From Humidesulfovibrio sp. (GTDB taxonomy: Bacteria > Desulfobacterota > Desulfovibrionia > Desulfovibrionales > Desulfovibrionaceae): DNA of 51,282 nt. Made by a program: the position numbers and the translations under genes. Below, in pieces: positions 38,154 through 45,905 of the stretch; positions within the stretch are counted from its first letter, which is position 1; each line of letters opens with the position of its first letter. The DNA is taken from assembly GCF_031082295.1 (NCBI RefSeq), contig NZ_JAVHLD010000021.1, positions 1-51,282 on the forward strand. Reading direction: 5' to 3'. A model generated the notes under the pieces. The model did no database searches, was not told the DNA's origin, and saw only the letters and a program-made list of their open reading frames with translations.

Positions 38154-39275
38154 ATGCAAATAAAAACATTCAAGGGATCAGACACACAGGCTGCGCTGGC
38201 GCGGGTCAAGGCTGAGCTGGGCGATGACGCCATCATCCTGAACACCAAGAGCGTGCGCGCCGCGGGCGGAATGACCTGCGAGATCACCGCGGCCATCGAC
38301 CCCAGGGCAAGCGCCCCAGGCGTCCGCAATGGCAACGGGAACGGCGGCGGCAACGGCTCAAAGCCCACCCAGCGCGACCCCGGAGGTTTCATGCCCATGC
38401 ATGACACGAACCCGGCCGACTGGAACTGCGAGTGGCGGCAGATCAAGGATCATCTGATGGCGCTGGTGAAGCCCCAGATGAACATGGACGATCTGGCGCC
38501 CAGGCAGCGCGTGGCACTCAAGTACCTGGAGCGGGAAGAAGTGGACACCCAGGTCATGCTCAAGGTCTTCCTCGACCTGAAGGCCGATCCGGAGCGTCCC
38601 ATCCTGCCTGTTCTGGAGTCCGTGGCGCCCTGCTACGGGTTCGGGTCAAAAAAATGGCTCCAGAAGATTCACGTGTTCGCCGGACCCCATGGCGCGGGCA
38701 AGACCTCCTGCCTGGTGCGCCTGGCCCTGCGCGAAAAGCAGCTCAAGCCCAAGCAGCGCATCTGCGTGGTTGCGTCGGATGAGGGCCAGGGCAAAGGCCG
38801 TCTGGTGCTCCGCCACTACGCCGATCTCTCCGGCCTGGCCTTCCGCGAGGCCTGCAACGAGGAAGAGATGGAAGCCCTGCTCAAGGAAGCCCACAAGTTC
38901 GACATGATCCTCATCGACCTGCCGGGACTGTCCGGCAAGGCCACCCTCGCCGAGCGCCTGGAAGATCTTGGCCTTTCCGACTGCCGGGACATGGCGGCGC
39001 ACTTGGTTCTGGCACCCTACTTCAGCGCCAGCCAGTACGCGGAGATCGCCCGGCGCTACTGCTGCCCGCAGTTGCAAAGTCTCATCTGGACGAAACTGGA
39101 CGAAGCCTGTACGTTTGGCGCACTGCTCAACATGGCGCGGTTGACCGAGCTTCCGGTTTCGGCCCTGTCCTATGGCCCGGGGCTCAAGAACACCATCACC
39201 CCCGCCGTCGGCGAAATGTTGTGGCGGCTCATCTTCAAGCATACCCTGCCCGGCGCGCAAGCCGAGCGGAATTGA
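38154..39275 (+). CDS. flhF: Flagellar placement GTPase FlhF, with divergent G motifs
   Basis: SRP-type GTPase that determines flagellar location with FlhG. 373 residues: N-terminal MQIKTFKGSDTQAALARVKA, a Gly/Asn-rich linker (about 55-72), an N-domain-like helical part (about 95-155) and the NG domain. The P-loop GPHGAGKTS (177-185) and G4 TKLDE (313-317) are present. The I-box (DTYR region) and the G3 motif (DTAGR) that define SRP GTPases are replaced by ASDEGQGKGR (about 207) and DLPGLSGK (255-262). It may bind GTP but hydrolyse it poorly. Starts 4 bases after flhA. Confidence 0.9.
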   Translation: MQIKTFKGSDTQAALARVKAELGDDAIILNTKSVRAAGGMTCEITAAIDPRASAPGVRNGNGNGGGNGSKPTQRDPGGFMPMHDTNPADWNCEWRQIKDHLMALVKPQMNMDDLAPRQRVALKYLEREEVDTQVMLKVFLDLKADPERPILPVLESVAPCYGFGSKKWLQKIHVFAGPHGAGKTSCLVRLALREKQLKPKQRICVVASDEGQGKGRLVLRHYADLSGLAFREACNEEEMEALLKEAHKFDMILIDLPGLSGKATLAERLEDLGLSDCRDMAAHLVLAPYFSASQYAEIARRYCCPQLQSLIWTKLDEACTFGALLNMARLTELPVSALSYGPGLKNTITPAVGEMLWRLIFKHTLPGAQAERN

Positions 39276-39290
39276 TAGGCGAGGCAGGCA

Positions 39291-40118
39291 ATGACAAGCT
39301 CTCTCCCCCTGGTCTTCTCGGTCACCTCCGGCAAAGGCGGGGTCGGCAAAACCAACATCTCCGTAAACCTCGCGCTCGCGCTCACCAAAATGGGCAAGCG
39401 CGTGGTCATCCTCGACGCCGACCTTGGCTTGGCCAACGTGGACGTGATTCTGGGCCTGGCGCCCAAGCTGAATCTGTTCCACCTGTTTGCCGAAGGCATG
39501 ACGCTTGAGAAGATCCTCTGCGACACGCCCTACGGCTTCCGCATTCTTCCGGCGGCCTCCGGCGTCAGCGACATGGTCAACCTGAACACCGGCCAGAAGC
39601 TCGATCTTCTGGAGGCCATGGACTACCTTGAAGGCGGCATCGATCACCTCATCGTGGACACCGGCGCAGGCATCAACGACAACGTCCTGTATTTCAACAT
39701 CGCGGCCAGCGAACGGTTGGTGGTGCTCACCACTGAGCCCACATCGCTCACCGACGCCTACGCGCTGATCAAGGTGCTCAAGCTCAAGCATGGTGTGGAC
39801 CGTTTCCGCGTGCTGGTGAACATGGCGCGTGATGAAAAAGGCGCCAAGGAGATCTTCACCAAGCTCTACAAGGCCTGCGACCACTTCCTGAGCGGCGTAT
39901 CCCTTGATTTTGTGGGCTTTATCCCGCAAGATGCAGCAGTTCGAAAAGCCGTCATCGCCCAGACCCCGTTCACGCACTTAACACCTGATTGTCCCGCCAG
40001 CCTGGCCATCGGCAGGGCGGCAACCAAGATAACCGGCTGGAAAGTCACGGCAAAAGCAGATGGAAACATTAAGTTTTTCTGGAAAAAGCTCCTCTTTCAG
40101 GAGCAGTCCGTGGCGTGA
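39291..40118 (+). CDS. flhG: MinD-like ATPase FlhG (FleN)
   Basis: ParA/MinD-type ATPase that limits flagellar number and antagonises FlhF. 275 residues: deviant Walker A SGKGGVGKTNISVN (about 13-26), the LDADLGLANVDVILGL switch (about 42-57), and DTGAGIND. A C-terminal basic stretch could form a membrane-targeting helix. Starts 16 bases after flhF. The 3' end overlaps fliA by 59 bases. Confidence 0.94.
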   Translation: MTSSLPLVFSVTSGKGGVGKTNISVNLALALTKMGKRVVILDADLGLANVDVILGLAPKLNLFHLFAEGMTLEKILCDTPYGFRILPAASGVSDMVNLNTGQKLDLLEAMDYLEGGIDHLIVDTGAGINDNVLYFNIAASERLVVLTTEPTSLTDAYALIKVLKLKHGVDRFRVLVNMARDEKGAKEIFTKLYKACDHFLSGVSLDFVGFIPQDAAVRKAVIAQTPFTHLTPDCPASLAIGRAATKITGWKVTAKADGNIKFFWKKLLFQEQSVA

Positions 40119-40851
40119 ACTTGAGACTGGCGAAGTCGCCTGGACGCGGTTTCCACCGCGAGAACAGGAGCTTATCGTCCGTCACTACGCCCCGAAGATC
40201 CGAATCCTCGCGCTCAGAATGAAGAACAAGCTTCCGCAAAGCGTGGAGCTTGGCGAACTCATCAGCGCCGGGAGCATCGGTCTGCTCGATGCTTTGGGAA
40301 AGTACCGGCCAGAGCTTGGCATCAAGTTCGACACGTATTCCGAGAACCGCATCAAAGGAGCCATGTTGGATGAGCTCCGGCGCATGGACTGGTTCTCTCG
40401 CGGCATGCGCCAGAAAGTCAAAATGCTCGACGAGGCCATGCGCCAGATCGAGCATGAGACGGGCGGAGCCGCGACGCAAGAGCAGCTGAGCACCAAGACC
40501 GGCCTCTCCTCCCGAGAGGTGCAGCAGGGACTTGAAGCCTTGCAGAACCAGCTGTGCATCAGCCTAGACGCCTTTCAAGAGAATTTTGTCGGCACACGTG
40601 AATCTCTGTCTGAAAACGAACCTTACCAATCCACTGCATTTCAGGAAATGGTTGACAAGATTGCGAGCCTCATAGAAGAATTGACACCTAGAGAGAAGCT
40701 TGTCATATCACTTTACTACGGTGAAGAATTAAACATGAAAGAGACCGCCCAGGTCATGGACATAACAGAAGGGCGAGTCTCACAGCTCCACTCACAGGCT
40801 CTGGCCAAGCTCCGGGACAATTTCCGGCGGCGCTACGAAAACGAAGGTTGA
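40060..40851 (+). CDS. fliA: Flagellar sigma factor FliA (sigma-28)
   Basis: RNA polymerase sigma factor for late flagellar and chemotaxis genes. 263 residues: sigma region 2 (about 35-110, SAGSIGLLDALGKYRPELGI then KFDTYSENRIKGAMLDELR), region 3 and region 4 with LTPREKLVISLYYGEELNMK and an HTH. The ATG at 40060 is the only recognisable start codon before the conserved part, so the gene overlaps flhG by 59 bases, with no strong ribosome binding site. The last third of the gene drops to about 41 percent GC, unlike the 58-62 percent around it. I found no fliA-type promoters in this window. Confidence 0.94.
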   Translation: METLSFSGKSSSFRSSPWRELETGEVAWTRFPPREQELIVRHYAPKIRILALRMKNKLPQSVELGELISAGSIGLLDALGKYRPELGIKFDTYSENRIKGAMLDELRRMDWFSRGMRQKVKMLDEAMRQIEHETGGAATQEQLSTKTGLSSREVQQGLEALQNQLCISLDAFQENFVGTRESLSENEPYQSTAFQEMVDKIASLIEELTPREKLVISLYYGEELNMKETAQVMDITEGRVSQLHSQALAKLRDNFRRRYENEG

Positions 40852-40868
40852 TCCAGGAGGAACCCAAC

Positions 40869-41252
40869 ATGCCTGCTGACAAGAATATGCGCATCCTTAT
40901 TGTTGACGACTTTTCCACCATGCGCAAAATTATCAAGAACATCCTCCGCCAGCTCGGTTTCAACAACGTCACCGAGGCAGACGATGGAACCACCGGCTGG
41001 GAGACCCTCAACCGCGACAACATCGACTTCATCATCTCCGACTGGAACATGCCGCAGATGACCGGCATTGAGCTGCTGCGCAAGGTCCGCTCCAGCGAGG
41101 AGTACGCCAACACCCCGTTCCTCATGGTCACCGCTGAAGCCCAGCAGGAAAACATCATCGAGGCCGTGCAGGCCAAGGTCTCCAACTACATCGTCAAGCC
41201 CTTCACCCCGGAGACCCTGGGCCAGAAGATCGACAAAATCTTTGCTGGTTAA
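40869..41252 (+). CDS. cheY: CheY chemotaxis response regulator
   Basis: Single-domain receiver that binds the flagellar switch when phosphorylated. 127 residues with Asp13/Asp14, phosphoacceptor Asp58 in ISDWNMP, Thr88 and Lys110 in VKPF. AGGAGG precedes ATG 40869. Close to E. coli CheY in sequence; position between fliA and fliL agrees with a motor output. Confidence 0.96.
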   Translation: MPADKNMRILIVDDFSTMRKIIKNILRQLGFNNVTEADDGTTGWETLNRDNIDFIISDWNMPQMTGIELLRKVRSSEEYANTPFLMVTAEAQQENIIEAVQAKVSNYIVKPFTPETLGQKIDKIFAG

Positions 41253-41280
41253 GGCCTAACCCGTAAGGGGAGGCAGCATC

Positions 41281-41988
41281 ATGGTTCCAGACCCAACTGA
41301 GGAGGCAAACCCAAGCGGCGCGGGCAGACCTGACAACAACGATGTCATGCTCGACACCAGCGAACCTTCGCGCGCAACGCAGAAGGTCGACCTCGATCTG
41401 GACGACGCCCCTTTCCTCGAAGAAGAGGAAGAGGTAAAGCCGGAACCGCAAACTCCGAAGGAGGCAGTCAGCCTCACCGAGGCAGAGGCTGAAAAACCGG
41501 CTCCCAGGGACCGGAAGAAGCTCATCATCATTGGCGCTGCAGCCCTTGTCCTAGTGCTTGCGCTCGGTGTTGCCGCAAAATTCCTCTTTTTCAAGGCCAA
41601 GCCAGCAACGGTAGCCGAACCTTCGGCACACACAGCCCCCCAGGACAATGCCACCCAGGCCGAAGCAGCGCCGCCAGAGCTTCCCGAGATTCAACTTCGC
41701 CTTGAACCGTTCTGGGTCGAGCAAAAGGGCGAGGGTGACGAGGTCCGCTTCCTGATTGCGCGAATACTGCTCGGAACGCACGAGCCGGCAGTGGCCAAAG
41801 ACTTTGAATCGAGAATGATGCAGGGCCGGAACGCCATCTACTACTACTTGAAGAATAAAGATGTACAGTTTTTGGCCGATGAGAAGAACGCGGAGAAGTT
41901 GAAGTCAGAACTGCTGTTGGTGGTCAACCAGTACGTCAGCGACGGCAAGTTCGAAACGCTCCTGTTCGAGGAATATGTGGTGAAATGA
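41281..41988 (+). CDS. fliL: Flagellar basal body-associated protein FliL
   Basis: Inner-membrane, periplasm-facing stator-associated protein. 235 residues, long for the family: a cytoplasmic, acidic N-terminal extension of about 78 residues (LDLDDAPFLEEEEEVKPEP and similar), a membrane segment (80-104) and the periplasmic FliL domain with the conserved FETLLFEEYVVK ending. The next gene begins one base after its stop (TGACATG). Confidence 0.88.
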   Translation: MVPDPTEEANPSGAGRPDNNDVMLDTSEPSRATQKVDLDLDDAPFLEEEEEVKPEPQTPKEAVSLTEAEAEKPAPRDRKKLIIIGAAALVLVLALGVAAKFLFFKAKPATVAEPSAHTAPQDNATQAEAAPPELPEIQLRLEPFWVEQKGEGDEVRFLIARILLGTHEPAVAKDFESRMMQGRNAIYYYLKNKDVQFLADEKNAEKLKSELLLVVNQYVSDGKFETLLFEEYVVK

Positions 41989-41989
41989 C

Positions 41990-42322
41990 ATGGCAACGAC
42001 GCCCCTTGACCTTCCCATCCTGATCTCGCAACTGCCGAACATGCAGCAGATTGCGGGCTCGCACATCATTCCTCAGGATGCGCAGCAGGCCCTTTTCGGC
42101 CAAATGGTGGCCGAGAACCAGCGCAAGGCTGACCAGACGGTCCAAAAGGTTGAGATGAAGGAAGGCACCGAAGCCATCAGCGACGAGGCCGGCGGCAAGA
42201 ATTCCGCTCCCCGCTTTGCCCGCCAACGCCACAAGCCCCTACCGGAGGCCCTGACCGAGCCCGACACCCAGTCTTCCAACGCCTCGCCCTGGGCAGGCAA
42301 CATCATCAACGTAAAGATTTAA
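41990..42322 (+). CDS. Hypothetical protein coupled to fliL, 110 aa
   Basis: Short soluble protein that I do not recognise. It opens LDLPILISQLPNMQQIAGSH and ends in a Gly/Asn-rich tail (SPWAGNIINVKI). The central part is charged and helical (KADQTVQKVEMKEGTE). Starts one base after fliL's stop, so it is probably translated with it and may be a flagellar or stator-associated factor specific to this group. No signal peptide. Confidence 0.7.
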   Translation: MATTPLDLPILISQLPNMQQIAGSHIIPQDAQQALFGQMVAENQRKADQTVQKVEMKEGTEAISDEAGGKNSAPRFARQRHKPLPEALTEPDTQSSNASPWAGNIINVKI

Positions 42323-42339
42323 CCCCCCGCCATATACTC

Positions 42340-42528
42340 CTACTTGGGCTTATCCTTGTCATCTTTCCTGTCCCGAGACGGGTCTATCCCAAGAAACCAG
42401 TGGTCAATCCAGCGCTTACGCTGTCGACGCGATTGCTCGGACCCTGGCTTTTCCTTGCGCCTGTCCATGAAAATGGTGAATAAGAGTCCGAACCCGAATA
42501 CAACGAGAGCGAACCACCAGTTGTTCAT
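42340..42528 (-). CDS. Small membrane protein, 62 aa
   Basis: Minus-strand gene in an otherwise plus-strand cluster. An N-terminal hydrophobic segment (about 4-20, WWFALVVFGFGLLFTIF) is followed by a strongly basic, charged tail (DRRKEKPGSEQSRRQRKRW). GGAGGAAGCGG precedes the ATG, which supports it being real. No family recognised. It starts opposite the fliL-linked gene, and the stop is 18 bases from that gene's stop. Confidence 0.6.
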   Translation of the reverse strand: MNNWWFALVVFGFGLLFTIFMDRRKEKPGSEQSRRQRKRWIDHWFLGIDPSRDRKDDKDKPK

Positions 42529-42719
42529 CCGCTTCCTCCGGGGCTTATATCAGCATGAGTTTCTCTTAATGTCCGTGTACGATGGCGTTATCGAAAACGC
42601 GAGAGATTTTACACGGCGGTTGCGATGGCATTGCCTCTGACGCCGGTAATGTGCATAATGCTTCTGCAAACACGGCACATGGCCTGTTTTCCGCCACCAC
42701 CAACACACAAGGAGGCAGA

Positions 42720-43280
42720 GTGCCCGTACCGAACGATTTCACCCTCTTCAGCGGCGGCGCCCAGGGCGCAGAGGCCGAGTTCGGCAGACTGGCCGAAAAG
42801 ATCGGCGTTCAGGAGGTCAATTTCTCCTTCGAAGGACACAAGATCGAACGCTCGCGCGGCCTTCGCATGCTCACCACGGAAGAACTCATGCGCAAGGATG
42901 TCAGCCTGACGTACGTGTCCAAGCTGCTTGACCGAAACTTCAGCAACGCTCCCCACATTCGCATGGTGCTGCGCACCATCATGTACCAGGTCGACGCGGG
43001 CCTTGAAGTCTTTGTCATCGGCAACATCTTGGAAAACGGCACGGTCAACGGCGGCACCGGCTGGGGCGCGGAATTCGCCAAGATCTGCAACAAGCCGCTG
43101 TTCGTCTTTGACCAGCTGAAAAACGGCTGGTTCACTTACGCGCACGGCAAATGGGATTCCGTTGAAGCGCCGGTGATCACCAAAACCCATTTCACCGGCA
43201 CAGGAACACGCTTTCTGGAAGACAACGGGCGCCAGGCCATCGCCGACCTGTACGCGCGTTCCTTCCGCGCCGAGGCCTAG
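42720..43280 (+). CDS. SLOG-like (YspA/LOG-type) Rossmann protein
   Basis: About 186 residues. The N-terminal FSGGAQGAEAEFG (10-22) and GGTGWGAEFAK (111-121) look like the glycine-rich nucleotide or sugar-nucleotide loops of the SLOG superfamily, as in LOG and YspA proteins; FTGTGTR follows at about 158. The function is unknown. GTG start at 42720 with AAGGAGG just before it; the open frame upstream to 42582 lacks a ribosome binding site. Soluble, no signal peptide. A hairpin lies just after the stop. Confidence 0.7.
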   Translation: MPVPNDFTLFSGGAQGAEAEFGRLAEKIGVQEVNFSFEGHKIERSRGLRMLTTEELMRKDVSLTYVSKLLDRNFSNAPHIRMVLRTIMYQVDAGLEVFVIGNILENGTVNGGTGWGAEFAKICNKPLFVFDQLKNGWFTYAHGKWDSVEAPVITKTHFTGTGTRFLEDNGRQAIADLYARSFRAEA

Positions 43281-43299
43281 CACCAGGCTGCTACTCACT

Positions 43300-43336
43300 G
43301 GGCGATCCCGCTCGTCATTCTTGATCGGGATCGCCC
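43300..43336. terminator. Inverted repeat after the SLOG-like gene
   Basis: GGGCGATCCCG and CGGGATCGCCC (11 bp, perfect) flank a 15-base loop, 20 bases after the stop. It has no T run on either strand, so it is either a weak terminator or an RNA-processing or regulatory structure. Confidence 0.45.
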
Positions 43337-43432
43337 AACGCTGCGTTCAAGGCTCGCCTCGCCGCGGGCGGATCCCCGCAGCCAATGCCTGGGCCTTTCG
43401 CCCGGCTTCATCGACAACCCCACAGGTGCCCC

Positions 43433-43849
43433 ATGCAGATCACCGCGTTGCTGCTTTTGGCCCTTACGGTCACCGAACTGGCCCTGCTCTTCGTGGTCAT
43501 CGTCTTCTACCTGCGCCTGCGCAAGTCCGAAGCGCTCATCGCCCGCATGCAGACCAAGCAGGAGGAGTTCCTGAACAAGCTTCGCGCCAACGCCCAGTTG
43601 GAGCAGGAGCTTGTTGACAGCTTCGAGCGCAGGCAGGACGAGCTTGCCAAGCTCGACGGCCAGCTCACCGAGCGTGTTGTCATCCTGAACAAACTGCTCA
43701 AGCAGGCCGACGAGTACGCCCGCTCTCCCCAGTTCCTGCGCCAGGTCATCATTTCCGGCAACCGCCAGGGCAAGTCGCCCAAGGAGCTGGCCAAGACAAC
43801 GGGCCTGTCCGTTGACGAGGTGGAGCTCATCATCGACCAAAACACCTAG
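43433..43849 (+). CDS. DUF2802-like membrane-anchored helical protein
   Basis: 138 residues: an N-terminal membrane helix (about 3-27, LLLLALTVTELALLFVVIVF), a coiled coil (about 30-95) and a C-terminal helical segment with GKSPKELAKTTGLSVDEVEL that looks like a small HTH-like DUF2802 domain. Function unknown; such genes are often next to flagellar genes, as here. The start at 43433 is the first ATG before the membrane segment. Confidence 0.7.
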   Translation: MQITALLLLALTVTELALLFVVIVFYLRLRKSEALIARMQTKQEEFLNKLRANAQLEQELVDSFERRQDELAKLDGQLTERVVILNKLLKQADEYARSPQFLRQVIISGNRQGKSPKELAKTTGLSVDEVELIIDQNT

Positions 43850-43861
43850 GATTATGGCCGC

Positions 43862-44734
43862 ATGCGAATCCGAGGTTACGGATCGGGCCAGCCGGGCCGC
43901 CAGGGCCTGTCCGGCCAGAATCGCGAACGCGCCGACGCCTTTCGCGGTCGTCACAGCATCGGCGAGCGCATCAAAGGCCGTGTCCTCCGACGCGACCCCT
44001 CGGGCCTGTATTGGGTGCAGGTCGGCGGCGAGGAACTTCTGGCACAGCTAGAAGTTCAAACGGAACCAGGCGATACCCTCATGTTCATTGTCCGCGCCCT
44101 GGTGCCGGAGATCCACCTCCAGGCCTTGCAGGGCGATGCGCCCCAGGATGACCTCCCAAGCCTCGTTCAACGTTTCCGCACCGCGCGCGAAGCCTTCGAA
44201 TCTCATGCCGATCCTTTGCTGCAAGTGCTTGCCAACATCCCGCCCCTTATAGCACCACGCCAGGAAGCCTTCACCATCGCACTGGACGGCGACAGCGAAG
44301 CCGCCAGCCTCTACGCCGCCTCGCAAGAGCTCTTGGCGCGCATCAACTCTGAACAGGGGTGCCTGCCCGGTGCGACGGCCTTGTACGCTCCCTGGCTGCT
44401 TCCAGGCATGCGTCGGCAGGAGATTGTTCGCCGGAATACTGCCAGCGATTTCGTGGAGGCTGGAATGAGCGGGCGCTTTGCCGATTGCGGAAGGCTCGAG
44501 GTTCGGCTCATGTCGAGAGCAGACGAATGCAGCCTTCGGCTACTGGCTGAACAGCCTGAGAAATCCGGCCCCACGCAAGTGGAGCTTGCAGCCCTTGTGC
44601 GCGACGGCTTGGACTTGGAGGCGCATATCCTGGGTGTTACACGTCTGGCAGCGAATGCAGGGGCCGGCATGTTAGGTGAGCTGCTTGGAGACGCCCCGCT
44701 GTGGGCTTCCGGCGGGCTCAACACCCGCGTTTAG
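43862..44734 (+). CDS. Hypothetical protein with FliK-like N-terminal barrel
   Basis: 290 residues. Residues about 35-80 (IGERIKGRVLRRDPSGLYWV, GEELLAQLEVQTEPGDTLMF) resemble the small beta-barrel segment that precedes the C-terminal domain in FliK-like proteins, but the remainder is not recognised. No signal peptide; an Arg/Gly-rich N-terminus (MRIRGYGSGQPGRQG). It starts 12 bases after the DUF2802-like gene and ends the flagellar cluster, which suggests a motility role. Low-confidence function. Confidence 0.65.
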   Translation: MRIRGYGSGQPGRQGLSGQNRERADAFRGRHSIGERIKGRVLRRDPSGLYWVQVGGEELLAQLEVQTEPGDTLMFIVRALVPEIHLQALQGDAPQDDLPSLVQRFRTAREAFESHADPLLQVLANIPPLIAPRQEAFTIALDGDSEAASLYAASQELLARINSEQGCLPGATALYAPWLLPGMRRQEIVRRNTASDFVEAGMSGRFADCGRLEVRLMSRADECSLRLLAEQPEKSGPTQVELAALVRDGLDLEAHILGVTRLAANAGAGMLGELLGDAPLWASGGLNTRV

Positions 44735-44754
44735 CGTCCCTGCCCCTCCGCAAC

Positions 44755-44777
44755 AAAAAAACGCCCATTCGGGCGTT
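44755..44777 (-). terminator. Terminator of the lpxC gene
   Basis: Minus strand: AACGCCCGAATGGGCGTT followed by a T run (about seven). It lies 30 bases after the lpxC stop and separates it from the convergent motility-type gene. Confidence 0.88.
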
Positions 44778-44806
44778 CATCCTTAAACGAATAGGGCCAG
44801 AGGCTA

Positions 44807-45742
44807 TTAGGCGAGGGCTGGCTGGCCGCGCAGGTTGCCGCGCACTGGCGCGTTCTCGGAAACACTCTGCGGCGCGGATGCGGGCAGGTCGAGGATGCGC
44901 TCCTCAAGGTATTCGCTCGCGTTGTCCTCAAGGAAGCGCAGGAAGGCGTTGTTCAAAGCATGGCCCGAGGCAAAAATCTCGAAGCGGCCCTGCAAGGGCA
45001 GTCCCATGACGGCCATGTCGCCAACAAAGTCCAGCATCTTGTGGCGCACGAACTCATCCGGGTAGCGCAGCCCGTCGGTATTCAGCACACCAAACTCGTC
45101 AAGGACAACGGCGTTGTCCAGCGTGCCGCCCAGGGCGAGGCCGTTGGCGTGCAGGTACTCCACCTCGCGCAGGAACCCGAAGGTGCGCGCCTTGGCGATA
45201 TCAGCGGCAAAGGCGTCCGGCGTCACTTCCATGCACAGGTTCTGGCGGCCGATGAGCGGGTGGGCGAACTGGATGGTGCAGTCAACCTCGAAGCCGTCGT
45301 GCGGGGTAGCCTTGATGTACTTGCCGTCTTTCTCAAAGGTCAGCGGTCGAGTGATTGCCAGGACCTTGCGGGCCTTACCCTGACGGCGAACGCCAGCCTG
45401 GTTAAGCAGATAAACAAAGGAGGCGGCGCTGCCGTCCATGATGGGCAGCTCGCGACCCTGCACCTCGATGCGGATGTTGTCGATGCCCATGCCGCGCACA
45501 GCCGCGAGCAGATGCTCCACTGTGGCGATGCTGTCGTGGCCGTTGCCAAGGCTTGTGGCCAGGCCGGTATCCACGACAAGGCGGGGCTTGGGGCTCAGGA
45601 AGGAGGTGCCCGATCCGCTGCGCAGGGCAAAAAGAATGCCCGTATCTTCGGGCGCGGGACGTAGCACAAGCTCAACCTTCCTGCCACCATGCAGGCCGAT
45701 TCCCGTGCAGCGTACCGTATTGCGGATCGTGGTCTGATGCAT
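44807..45742 (-). CDS. lpxC: UDP-3-O-acyl-N-acetylglucosamine deacetylase
   Basis: Zn-dependent, committed step of lipid A synthesis. 311 residues with Zn ligands His77 (TVEHLLAA), His234 and Asp238 (RHKMLDFVG), and the catalytic His261 (GHALNN). All are present. GGAGG precedes the ATG. Last of the minus-strand set with prfA and prmC, but separated from prmC by 160 bases that contain a palindrome at 45761-45774, so it may have its own promoter. Confidence 0.97.
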   Translation of the reverse strand: MHQTTIRNTVRCTGIGLHGGRKVELVLRPAPEDTGILFALRSGSGTSFLSPKPRLVVDTGLATSLGNGHDSIATVEHLLAAVRGMGIDNIRIEVQGRELPIMDGSAASFVYLLNQAGVRRQGKARKVLAITRPLTFEKDGKYIKATPHDGFEVDCTIQFAHPLIGRQNLCMEVTPDAFAADIAKARTFGFLREVEYLHANGLALGGTLDNAVVLDEFGVLNTDGLRYPDEFVRHKMLDFVGDMAVMGLPLQGRFEIFASGHALNNAFLRFLEDNASEYLEERILDLPASAPQSVSENAPVRGNLRGQPALA

Positions 45743-45760
45743 GACTCCTCCGTCAGCAGC

Positions 45761-45774
45761 TCATATGCATATGA
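45761..45774. promoter_or_regulatory. 14-bp perfect palindrome upstream of lpxC
   Basis: TCATATGCATATGA is its own reverse complement and lies 18 bases before the lpxC ATG. A TTGACT at 45795-45800 (minus strand) is at roughly promoter spacing, which would place the palindrome over the -10 region. This fits an operator for a dimeric repressor, but the regulator is unknown. Confidence 0.4.
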
Positions 45775-45905
45775 AGTGCCAACGGTCGGACGCTAGTCAA
45801 CACACTGATTACATGACACAATTTCATGAATCCGCACCAGAAGGAGTGTGTTGATTCCCCCACTCTGTGCACAAATGCAACAACTTGGGCGCAACATTGT
45901 GGCAT

